From Pachyseris speciosa (Eukaryota > Cnidaria > Anthozoa > Scleractinia > Pachyseridae), in NCBI GenBank assembly GCA_016490735.1, contig JAEMWC010000030.1:1296001-1360000 (forward strand): a DNA stretch of 64,000 nucleotides, in the 5' to 3' direction. The translations under genes and the position numbers were made by a program. The notes beneath the pieces were generated by a model. The model was given only the letters and a program-made list of their open reading frames with translations. It did not search any database and was not told where the DNA came from. Shown one piece after another: positions 30,973 to 42,512 of the stretch (the stretch's first letter is position 1; every line of letters begins with the position of its first letter).

Positions 30973-33900
30973 CAGAAAGAAAAAATAACAAACATGAGAC
31001 AAGAAGCGCTTTCCATTGAGCAAAAATAACCGGTACAAATTTTCGGAATTTTCGCTGGTCGAATGCCGGGAAAGCGTCCGACCACGTCCAAGAATTCTAG
31101 GTCACGTGCATTAACATGCTGAAGGTGCTTCGTCCGCTTATTGGTTTTCCGGTTGTCCACGTGAGCTCACGCCCGGAAGGGAGACTAAAACCCATATTTA
31201 TCGCGAATGGAACACGAAAAGTTAAGTCATTCTGGAAATTCCATCAAAGAGGGTGCACTCAAAACGTATTCCTAAATTTTCGGAAACTTTTCCCCGAACT
31301 TTACCCGTTCCATTCGATTTCGAACCGGAAATCTCGAAAATTTGGGTTTTAATGGAAAGCGCTCAAGAAGAGAAGAAACTGATCAGGGCACTTTGTGGCT
31401 TTGTGTCTGCTTAACCAAGGGAAGATTTTGTGTGAAATAGCGCTGCTAAACTATCGTTCGTACTCCGTTTTGTCTTTTCTGCGGACACTTGAGCTTATGC
31501 CAAAATTGCTTAGCAATTTTTCTAACGTACTACGAGATACGTTTCTACCTTCTCACTGCTCTAAACGATCAAGTTCGTACGGAAGTTTTCATTAAAATTG
31601 CTTAATAATTTTCTAGCTTACTACAAGATATTTTTGTTACTCTTCTAATTTCTCCTCCTTCTTCAAGAATCTATGAACAAACATAGGCATCGTGCTTTGC
31701 TTTCTTGCAATGTTTTGTTTTTGATCAGCTTTGAGTTTCTTTACTCTTTCATCTGAAAGTAGTCTTCACTTAAGACTGTTCGTTTGTTTTTTTCCATCGT
31801 TTTTCCTCCCGCTGCTCAACTTTTTAAACACAAAATTGGCCCAAGGAAAGCCATGCGAAGTTACTCGATGCGAAGGAAACATTAATAGAGCAGGTGGATT
31901 ATTATTGTGTTTAACTCAGGGGCCTTCTAAAATCTTGAAAGAAATTCCTAAAGAAAGGTCTATAAAGGCTCATGCAAGAAATTAGTTCGCTTTGGTGTCT
32001 AACACAAACAAACAAACAATAGGCCCTCCTGCTAAGAATGTTTCTGTGTAGAAGAACAAAATCAAGAAAGCAAGAGCCTTCCTTAATGGCACTATACATT
32101 GAATGTTACTTTATTTGTTAATAAAAAAAATTCTTACCAACGGAAAGAATGTTTTAATAAGGTTTCCATTAACTCTCATAATGATAACAAAAAAAAGGAG
32201 TCATAGATAAACATGTTAGCGAAAAGCAATGTTAGAAAGAGTGTTTTCGTCTTTGGAACACTTTGCGCGGATTTTTTTTTTCCTAAATAAGCAAGTGAAT
32301 CATTTACAAGGATGCCGCGCTGCCACCGTGCGCTTCAATTAGATGTTTCCAATTGCCCAATATTTGTGTTCAGCGCTCGTTTGAATCGCAATGTCTTCAC
32401 GATTCTTAAGAAATGCCAAAGGAAGTTTGATTGTTTAGCGTTTGAAATGCTTTTCATCAAGAAACACAAACCTAATTTAATCTGGTTCAAACGCACTTCA
32501 TACGTGCTAAATTTGTTGTTTAGTTTAAAGCAAGAGATGATAAGGGTGTTATTAATTTTTGTAAACATTTCATAATCACTTATTGTTCCTTTAGTATTAA
32601 TACGCCTTTTAAAAAAATTTAATCATTTTTTTTGACTTAATGTCAAAACGTCACCGAATTAGCTCTTTACCTGTTTATCATGTTCTTAAGTAACATTTTG
32701 TCACAAATTTCTATAGTTAAATTAAAAAGACAAAGCAGCAATAGACCCTGCTTGGGCCATGTTTATACATAGAAGAACAAAGATAAGAAAAGGAAGAGCC
32801 TTTGTTCAAAAGGCAGTCGGTATACACTGGATGTTTCTTCACTTGTAGTTACAATTAGGGGTAAGAATGCCATGAAGAGGCTTCCATTAAAGCTCACAAT
32901 GATACGAATATTAAAACAAATTAAAAATATACATGTTAGTAGCCTAAGTAGCTGGTGGTTTTGTTGGGGAGCGCGGGAGTGAGCGGCGAAGCCGCGAGGG
33001 TTACACGTTGACTCCACCCCATTGTCATAGGGGCTTCCCCTCTCGCTCGCACGCCTGCCAAGAAAACCCGGCGCCAGCTATGCAAGCTAACATGCTAGCG
33101 AAAAGCAACACCAGGAAAAGTACTACTTAAATACTATGTTAAAAGGAGCCACATAAACCTGAAGACTTCGTTCAGGATTTCTTCTTTAAGATACTTTGTG
33201 AGGATAATCAAAAGATAAAATTTGTTTCCCAGTACAAAGATATACGTTACTTACCACTTGTCTCGTCCGCTGTATCCGCCAAACATGAAAAGAACCAAAA
33301 TTATAACGTTTAGTAATTGAAGAAAAACATAATCCATTATTCATTTACTTTCGCAGTCTCTGCCGCTTAAAATAACAAGTGGTGGAGAAAACAAACTACG
33401 AATATATCTATTTATTTATTTATTTATTCTGCGTGCATGTATATCTATTTCATCTCTTCACTTATCCCATACTGACAATTATTATACTTACTCTTTAAAC
33501 AGTCCTACCCGCTACCCGCCTAGATTAGCCTTAGCTATTTGCGGGTTAGCGCAACTTGAACTCATTACAAGGAAACAATTAAAAATTCCAATTTGTCACG
33601 CATTAGATCAATAATCCTTTAAAGTTTTAAATATATATAGAGTATATGAAAAACATTCACCACGTCTAAGAGTAAAATGTACGTAGATGAATTTTAGCGG
33701 AACATTTGAACACAACGCAATGCTAGAAAAAGCGCTGCCATGTCAATATTTCCAGCTTTTAAACATTAAGAGCCAATGTCACAATATATCGAGAATCTCA
33801 AGTGAGTTTCGAAAAATGGAATTTTGGCTGATACCACCCAAACAACCCTTTAGGGGAATTATTTCAAGAAATGACATTAAAAACTCCCAAAGCGCTTTAC

Positions 33901-34429
33901 ATTTGGAGAATTTTGGAAAAGTCCTCAAAAACTACAATTTTTATTCATGAAATTGGTCTGAATTTTAAACAATTTCAAAGAAACATTACCGGCGCGCAAA
34001 ATCTCTTATTGGCTTCATCTTCCTCACATAATTAGAAGACTTCCAAAGCTTCAAGACTGTGTAAAAGGTTTAAGCAAAATTACTTTATGGTATACTTTCT
34101 TAAACTTCGTTGCCTATCCCATCTTTGTATGTTTTTTTAAATGTGAGAATATCGCTTCCATTAAGGCTATGTCTACACTATGCTGGAAGCATTTTATGCC
34201 GTTCTGAAAAATACTCCGGCCTGGTGTGAACAGATAAAGACAAACAAATAAAGAAACAATCGGTCGTCTTTGTATGCACGTTTCTACATAGTATAACACT
34301 CTTAAACAGTGACTTAAAAGAAGCCACGGAAATCTGAAGATTTCGGCTCGGGAGATTGGGCAACCACTCCCCACGTTATCGAGCTTAAATAAATTACTTA
34401 CTTTAATTTTCAAAGCACTTTAACTTACG

Positions 34430-35129
34430 TTTCGATTGGAGCCTTTGTACTCAGCGTTTCAAACAATTTCTTGAAAGTCAACTCCGCCTAATTCGGAAAC
34501 AAGGCTGTTTTTCTTTCAGTTGCTTTATTTTCAGGAGCTTCTACACAAGACACGAATTCCAATTTTTTTTCTCCGTCAGGGCGGGTGTCATCAACAAAAC
34601 TAAAGTTGAAAACAATATTAAAGTCCTGCGTGTCGCCCCACTCCATCTTGCTACAGACTTTCGCACAATATAAAATTTCATTTGTCTGTACTCTTATTGA
34701 CGATAAAAATTAGCCGATCAGAACGCGAGAATTTTGACAGTCATTGTAAATAAGGTGTTCGCAGAATCAGTCGCCAGAAGGTCGTCTTCCTGTTTCACCG
34801 ATGTATAACGTTTTGCATAAGGTCAGGCAGGTTATGCAATAGAAAACATTTGCGGAGGTACACGTGAAATGATCAGTGATGTTGACAGATCGCTTGAGTC
34901 ACGATATTTTGACAACGTTTTGAATGAAAGGACACGTTTTCCATCGTATGCGCGCCCATTTCAAAGTGCCGGGCAGTTCATTACGTTTTTGTCGCATTGG
35001 AATGAAATTAGTGGTTTCCGGATCAATCTGAAGTAGTTTAAATTTTTTTTTCTTCTGATGTATGTAGTGCTCACTGTCCGCTATTATTCTGTTGGGCGCA
35101 GTGATAGCCCGCTTGAACAACAGAGGCAA
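34430..35129 (-). pseudogene. Penelope-like GIY-YIG remnant, unit 1
   Basis: This has the same CPFIQNV and GETGRR-containing segments and the same frameshift as 17,600-18,300, with a few substitutions (His for Arg in the IHQKKKK segment). The tail part, up to GATCAGAACG at about 34,725, is also present in units 4-6. Confidence 0.75.
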
Positions 35130-35232
35130 TCAAGTTGTGGATGCTGAAATGGAATCGCTTTTACCTAACCTTGAGAGTTCTGATTTACAACATCTTCAAT
35201 TAAAAGGAGATCGGTTGACCTGTTAGAGTAGT

Positions 35233-36016
35233 TTGAATTTGTTGAAGAATTTCGTGGAGTGCGACTTGCAGCAACAGGGAAAGTGGTCTTTGCCTGGCGG
35301 GAACATGAAACAGCTTAAAAGCACCGACAAAAATCTTACCATCAAAATTGGTACAGTAAGAAGCAGCAAACTCCAGTTTCCAGGGACGAGATGGTCCTAC
35401 TTTAAACGATGGTTAGTTCAATTAGTTCAGAACATGCCCGGAATGACAACTAACATGCTGGACTCGAAGGCACCTACAACTGCCGTGCAAACTGAGGGCC
35501 AAAGAATGTCGCCTTCCACGTTGTCTGAAGTCTCTTGCACAAGTGGTATTCGACAAACATCGGCCGACAGAGAAGGACAGGAAAGTTTAATTCCAGAGCG
35601 ATCATATTCTATGATGGATGCTGATATAGATGGTCTTAAACTTTATCTACTCATCCTACAGAAAAAGATAGAAGAAAATGCAAATCTCCTGTCAGCAAAT
35701 ATTCAAAAACAAGAAGAGCATATGGTAGCCGCTGAGGTCATTGATTATAAAACGAGGTGCGATCATTTGTTGTCGACTTCACGCAAAAAAGAAAAGGAGA
35801 TCGAAGAACTAGAGGAAAAATGCCTGTCCTGTGAAAATCGAGCATTGGCCTTGGAACAAGATAATGATTCATTAAGACTGCCGTTAATTATCATTGTCCA
35901 AGAGAAGAATGAATGTCAGTGACAGCCGTACACAAAGGCAGATGATCGTTGGTCCCTTGTGGAAAACTCCCATGCGGCGAAAAGTATGAAGCATAAACGA
36001 AATCAGCAGTCAATTC
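35233..36016 (+). pseudogene. LINE ORF1 coiled-coil part, unit 1
   Basis: A 229-codon open frame (35,233-35,922) with a C-terminal coiled coil ends at the shared TGA. The rest of ORF1, including the esterase domain, is removed by a 1,025 bp deletion at 36,016/36,021. The N-terminal 70 residues, upstream of MPGMTTNM, are open here but broken at 18.4-18.6 kb. The true start codon is uncertain because the frame continues from degenerate sequence. Confidence 0.7.
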
Positions 36017-36020
36017 AATT
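36017..36020. other. Deletion scar with AATT filler, unit 1
   Basis: Compared with unit 3, bases equivalent to 47,615-48,639 are replaced by AATT. The same scar is at 41,812-41,815 in unit 2. Confidence 0.85.
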
Positions 36021-36717
36021 GGTGTTTGCATGTATTTACGGAATAACTTAAATTACCAGATCCGTGACGATTTATGCGATGACCAACTTGAATGTGTTGT
36101 CATCGAAATTATTAGACCCCACTCCAGACCTTTCTTCGTTAGTACGTGGTATAAACCCCCAAACTCTCCCCAAAATATCTCTCGGCATTTTGAGTCTCTA
36201 GTCGATAAAGTGGAATCTGAACAGAAAGACTTTTACCTTCTTGGTGATCTAAACTGTAATATGCATGATGGATCAATCTACTTTAGCGAGCATACTTGAT
36301 ATATATGGATTGAGTCAATTGATCTCCAAATCGACTACAATTACACCCACCTCGAGAACGTTGATTGATCTCTGTATAACTAATTCGCCCGAAAAAATAT
36401 TAAACTCAGGTGTAGTTCATCTCTGTATCAGCGATCATTCGCTGGTCTTCATGACCCTTAAAATCTGCTATGAGCGAACTGGTAGTCATCGCACGATTGA
36501 GACACGCGTTTTTAAAAATTTTAACCACCACCACTTTCTCAATGATGTTGCACAACAGCCATGGAATAGAGTTTTCTCAGAGACAAATCCAGAAGCGATG
36601 TGGGATGTTTGAAAACAATATTTTCTCTTAAAACTCCAAGCGCTAACACTGTATGCAGGCTTTTGAACCAGCTAGATGCAAAAAAATCCTCTGGGTTAGA
36701 TAGAATTCCCTGTGAAC
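36021..36717 (+). pseudogene. LINE endonuclease, 5'-deleted, unit 1
   Basis: It begins within the endonuclease at GGVCMYLR and keeps LLGDLNCN and ISDHSLVF, with the same frameshift (frames 36,030-36,299 and 36,265-36,612). It is cut at the start of the RT by the unit junction. The catalytic Glu segment is missing. Confidence 0.8.
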
Positions 36718-39700
36718 TCAGAAAGAAAAAATAACAAACATGAGACAAGAAGCGCTTTCCATTGAGCAAAAATAACCGGTACAAATTTTCGGAATTTTCG
36801 CTGGTCGAATGCCGGGAAAGCGTCCGACCACGTCCAAGAATTCTAGGTCACGTGCATTAACATGCTGAAGGTGCTTCGTCCGCTTATTGGTTTTCCGGTT
36901 GTCCACGTGAGCTCACGCCCGGAAGGGAGACTAAAACCCATATTTATCGCGAATGGAACACGAAAAGTTAAGTCATTCTGGAAATTCCATCAAAGAGGGT
37001 GCACTCAAAACGTATTCCTAAATTTTCGGAAACTTTTCCCCGAACTTTACCCGTTCCATTCGATTTCGAACCGGAAATCTCGAAAATTTGGGTTTTAATG
37101 GAAAGCGCTCAAGAAGAGAAGAAACTGATCAGGGCACTTTGTGGCTTTGTGTCTGCTTAACCAAGGGAAGATTTTGTGTGAAATAGCGCTGCTAAACTAT
37201 CGTTCGTACTCCGTTTTGTCTTTTCTGCGGACACTTGAGCTTATGCCAAAATTGCTTAGCAATTTTTCTAACGTACTACGAGATACGTTTCTACCTTCTC
37301 ACTGCTCTAAACGATCAAGTTCGTACGGAAGTTTTCATTAAAATTGCTTAATAATTTTCTAGCTTACTACAAGATATTTTTGTTACTCTTCTAATTTCTC
37401 CTCCTTCTTCAAGAATCTATGAACAAACATAGGCATCGTGCTTTGCTTTCTTGCAATGTTTTGTTTTTGATCAGCTTTGAGTTTCTTTACTCTTTCATCT
37501 GAAAGTAGTCTTCACTTAAGACTGTTCGTTTGTTTTTTTCCATCGTTTTTCCTCCCGCTGCTCAACTTTTTAAACACAAAATTGGCCCAAGGAAAGCCAT
37601 GCGAAGTTACTCGATGCGAAGGAAACATTAATAGAGCAGGTGGATTATTATTGTGTTTAACTCAGGGGCCTTCTAAAATCTTGAAAGAAATTCCTAAAGA
37701 AAGGTCTATAAAGGCTCATGCAAGAAATTAGTTCGCTTTGGTGTCTAACACAAACAAACAAACAATAGGCCCTCCTGCTAAGAATGTTTCTGTGTAGAAG
37801 AACAAAATCAAGAAAGCAAGAGCCTTCCTTAATGGCACTATACATTGAATGTTACTTTATTTGTTAATAAAAAAAATTCTTACCAACGGAAAGAATGTTT
37901 TAATAAGGTTTCCATTAACTCTCATAATGATAACAAAAAAAAGGAGTCATAGATAAACATGTTAGCGAAAAGCAATGTTAGAAAGAGTGTTTTCAGTGTT
38001 AATCAAGCCACGGAAACCTGGAGGTTTCGGTCAGGATTTCGTCTTTGGAACACTTTGCGCGGATTTTTTTTTTCCTAAATAAGCAAGTGAATCATTTACA
38101 AGGATGCCGCGCTGCCACCGTGCGCTTCAATTAGATGTTTCCAATTGCCCAATATTTGTGTTCAGCGCTCGTTTGAATCGCAATGTCTTCACGATTCTTA
38201 AGAAATGCCAAAGGAAGTTTGATTGTTTAGCGTTTGAAATGCTTTTCATCAAGAAACACAAACCTAATTTAATCTGGTTCAAACGCACTTCATACGTGCT
38301 AAATTTGTTGTTTAGTTTAAAGCAAGAGATGATAAGGGTGTTATTAATTTTTGTAAACATTTCATAATCACTTATTGTTCCTTTAGTATTAATACGCCTT
38401 TTAAAAAAATTTAATCATTTTTTTTGACTTAATGTCAAAACGTCACCGAATTAGCTCTTTACCTGTTTATCATGTTCTTAAGTAACATTTTGTCACAAAT
38501 TTCTATAGTTAAATTAAAAAGACAAAGCAGCAATAGACCCTGCTTGGGCCATGTTTATACATAGAAGAACAAAGATAAGAAAAGGAAGAGCCTTTGTTCA
38601 AAAGGCAGTCGGTATACACTGGATGTTTCTTCACTTGTAGTTACAATTAGGGGTAAGAATGCCATGAAGAGGCTTCCATTAAAGCTCACAATGATACGAA
38701 TATTAAAACAAATTAAAAATATACATGTTAGTAGCCTAAGTAGCTGGTGGTTTTGTTGGGGAGCGCGGGAGTGAGCGGCGAAGCCGCGAGGGTTACACGT
38801 TGACTCCACCCATTGTCATAGGGGCTTCCCCTCTCGCTCGCACGCCTGCCAAGAAAACCCGGCGCCAGCTATGCAAGCTAACATGCTAGCGAAAAGCAAC
38901 ACCAGGAAAAGTACTACTTAAATACTATGTTAAAAGGAGCCACATAAACCTGAAGACTTCGTCCAGGATTTCTTCTTTAAGATACTTTGTGAGGATAATC
39001 AAAAGATAAAATTTGTTTCCCAGTACAAAGATATACGTTACTTACCACTTGTCTCGTCCGCTGTATCCGCCAAACATGAAAAGAACCAAAATTATAACGT
39101 TTAGTAATTGAAGAAAAACATAATCCATTATTCACTTACTTTCGCAGTCTCTGCCGCTTAAAATAACAAGTGGTGGAGAAAACAAACTACGAATATATCT
39201 ATTTATTTATTTATTTATTTATTCTGCGTGCATGTATATCTATTTCATCTCTTCACTTATCCCATACTGACAATTATTATACTTACTCTTTAAACAGTCC
39301 TACCCGCTACCCGCCTAGATTAGCCTTAGCTATTTGCGGGTTAGCGCAACTTGAACTCATTACAAGGAAACAATTAAAAATTCCAATTTGTCACGCATTA
39401 GATCAATAATCCTTTAAAGTTTTAAATATATATAGAGTATATGAAAAACATTCACCACGTCTAAGAGTAAAATGTACGTAGATGAATTTTAGCGGAACAT
39501 TTGAACACAACGCAATGCTAGAAAAAGCGCTGCCATGTCAATATTTCCAGCTTTTAAACATTAAGAGCCAATGTCACAATATATCGAGAATCTCAAGTGA
39601 GTTTCGAAAAATGGAATTTTGGCTGATACCACCCAAACAACCCTTTAGGGGAATTATTTCAAGAAATGACATTAAAAACTCCCAAAGCGCTTTACATTTG

Positions 39701-40224
39701 GAGAATTTTGGAAAAGTCCTCAAAAACTACAATTTTTATTCATGAAATTGGTCTGAATTTTAAACAATTTCAAAGAAACATTACCGGCGCGCAAAATCTC
39801 TTATTGGCTTCATCTTCCTCACATAATTAGAAGACTTCCAAAGCTTCAAGACTGTGTAAAAGGTTTAAGCAAAATTACTTTATGGTATACTTTCTTAAAC
39901 TTCGTTGCCTATCCCATCTTTGTATGTTTTTTTAAATGTGAGAATATCGCTTCCATTAAGGCTATGTCTACACTATGCTGGAAGCATTTTATGCCGTTCT
40001 GAAAAATACTCCGGCCTGGTGTGAACAGATAAAGACAAACAAATAAAGAAACAATCGGTCGTCTTTGTATGCACGTTTCTACATAGTATAACACTCTTAA
40101 ACAGTGACTTAAAAGAAGCCACGGAAATCTGAAGATTTCGGCTCGGGAGATTGGGCAACCACTCCCCACGTTATCGAGCTTAAATAAATTACTTACTTTA
40201 ATTTTCAAAGCACTTTAACTTACG

Positions 40225-40924
40225 TTTCGATTGGAGCCTTTGTACTCAGCGTTTCAAACAATTTCTTGAAAGTCAACTCCGCCTAATTCGGAAACAAGGC
40301 TGTTTTTCTTTCAGTTGCTTTATTTTCAGGAGCTTCTACACAAGACACGAATTCCAATTTTTTTTCTCCGTCAGGGCGGGTGTCATCAACAAAACTAAAG
40401 TTGAAAACAATATTAAAGTCCTGCGTGTCGCCCCACTCCATCTTGCTACAGACTTTCGCACAATATAAAATTTCATTTGTCTGTACTCTTATTGACGATA
40501 AAAATTAGCCGATCAGAACGCGAGAATTTTGACAGTCATTGTAAATAAGGTGTTCGCAGAATCAGTCGCCAGAAGGTCGTCTTCCTGTTTCACCGATGTA
40601 TAACGTTTTGCATAAGGTCAGGCAGGTTATGCAATAGAAAACATTTGCGGAGGTACACGTGAAATGATCAGTGATGTTGACAGATCGCTTGAGTCACGAT
40701 ATTTTGACAACGTTTTGAATGAAAGGACACGTTTTCCATCGTATGCGCGCCCATTTCAAAGTGCCGGGCAGTTCATTACGTTTTTGTCGCATTGGAATGA
40801 AATTAGTGGTTTCCGGATCAATCTGAAGTAGTTTAAATTTTTTTTTCTTCTGATGTATGTAGTGCTCACTGTCCGCTATTATTCTGTTGGGCGCAGTGAT
40901 AGCCCGCTTGAACAACAGAGGCAA
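40225..40924 (-). pseudogene. Penelope-like GIY-YIG remnant, unit 2
   Basis: Identical in layout to the unit 1 copy, with the same broken frame. It is flanked by the SINE tail and LINE ORF1. Confidence 0.75.
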
Positions 40925-41027
40925 TCAAGTTGTGGATGCTGAAATGGAATCGCTTTTACCTAACCTTGAGAGTTCTGATTTACAACATCTTCAATTAAAA
41001 GGAGATCGGTTGACCTGTTAGAGTAGT

Positions 41028-41811
41028 TTGAATTTGTTGAAGAATTTCGTGGAGTGCGACTTGCAGCAACAGGGAAAGTGGTCTTTGCCTGGCGGGAACA
41101 TGAAACAGCTTAAAAGCACCGACAAAAATCTTACCATCAAAATTGGTACAGTAAGAAGCAGCAAACTCCAGTTTCCAGGGACGAGATGGTCCTACTTTAA
41201 ACGATGGTTAGTTCAATTAGTTCAGAACATGCCCGGAATGACAACTAACATGCTGGACTCGAAGGCACCTACAACTGCCGTGCAAACTGAGGGCCAAAGA
41301 ATGTCGCCTTCCACGTTGTCTGAAGTCTCTTGCACAAGTGGTATTCGACAAACATCGGCCGACAGAGAAGGACAGGAAAGTTTAATTCCAGAGCGATCAT
41401 ATTCTATGATGGATGCTGATATAGATGGTCTTAAACTTTATCTACTCATCCTACAGAAAAAGATAGAAGAAAATGCAAATCTCCTGTCAGCAAATATTCA
41501 AAAACAAGAAGAGCATATGGTAGCCGCTGAGGTCATTGATTATAAAACGAGGTGCGATCATTTGTTGTCGACTTCACGCAAAAAAGAAAAGGAGATCGAA
41601 GAACTAGAGGAAAAATGCCTGTCCTGTGAAAATCGAGCATTGGCCTTGGAACAAGATAATGATTCATTAAGACTGCCGTTAATTATCATTGTCCAAGAGA
41701 AGAATGAATGTCAGTGACAGCCGTACACAAAGGCAGATGATCGTTGGTCCCTTGTGGAAAACTCCCATGCGGCGAAAAGTATGAAGCATAAACGAAATCA
41801 GCAGTCAATTC
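41028..41811 (+). pseudogene. LINE ORF1 coiled-coil part, unit 2
   Basis: Frame 41,028-41,717, identical in protein to the unit 1 copy. It ends at the shared TGA and then at the shared AATT deletion scar. Confidence 0.7.
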
Positions 41812-41815
41812 AATT

Positions 41816-42512
41816 GGTGTTTGCATGTATTTACGGAATAACTTAAATTACCAGATCCGTGACGATTTATGCGATGACCAACTTGAATGTGTTGTCATCG
41901 AAATTATTAGACCCCACTCCAGACCTTTCTTCGTTAGTACGTGGTATAAACCCCCAAACTCTCCCCAAAATATCTCTCGGCATTTTGAGTCTCTAGTCGA
42001 TAAAGTGGAATCTGAACAGAAAGACTTTTACCTTCTTGGTGATCTAAACTGTAATATGCATGATGGATCAATCTACTTTAGCGAGCATACTTGATATATA
42101 TGGATTGAGTCAATTGATCTCCAAATCGACTACAATTACACCCACCTCGAGAACGTTGATTGATCTCTGTATAACTAATTCGCCCGAAAAAATATTAAAC
42201 TCAGGTGTAGTTCATCTCTGTATCAGCGATCATTCTCTGGTCTTCATGACCCTTAAAATCTGCTATGAGCGAACTGGTAGTCATCGCACGATTGAGACAC
42301 GCGTTTTTAAAAATTTTAACCACCACCACTTTCTCAATGATGTTGCACAACAGCCATGGAATAGAGTTTTCTCAGAGACAAATCCAGAAGCGATGTGGGA
42401 TGTTTGAAAACAATATTTTCTCTTAAAACTCCAAGCGCTAACACTGTATGCAGGCTTTTGAACCAGCTAGATGCAAAAAAATCCTCTGGGTTAGATAGAA
42501 TTCCCTGTGAAC
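41816..42512 (+). pseudogene. LINE endonuclease, 5'-deleted, unit 2
   Basis: Frames 41,825-42,094 and 42,060-42,407 carry the same residual motifs and frameshift as unit 1. Confidence 0.8.

Larger units (their letters stand above)
31081..36826. repeat. Tandem array unit 1 (5,746 bp)
   Basis: Measured from ACCACGTCCAAGAATTC to the next occurrence. Block A runs to about 34,345. It is followed by the SINE tail, the Penelope-like remnant, LINE ORF1 and a 5'-deleted endonuclease. Relative to unit 2 it lacks 53 bp near 32,250 and has one ATTT fewer, which fully explains the length difference of 49 bp when the small single-base indels are allowed for. No host gene is visible; the repeating short frames in block A are non-coding. 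Confidence 0.92.

Noticed and set aside
35233..35922. 229-codon open frame repeated three times as a host coiled-coil gene family
   Set aside because: It lies directly upstream of an esterase-like ORF1 part and an APE endonuclease in unit 3, so it is LINE ORF1. Its recurrence is explained by the tandem units, and the same premature TGA ends every copy.
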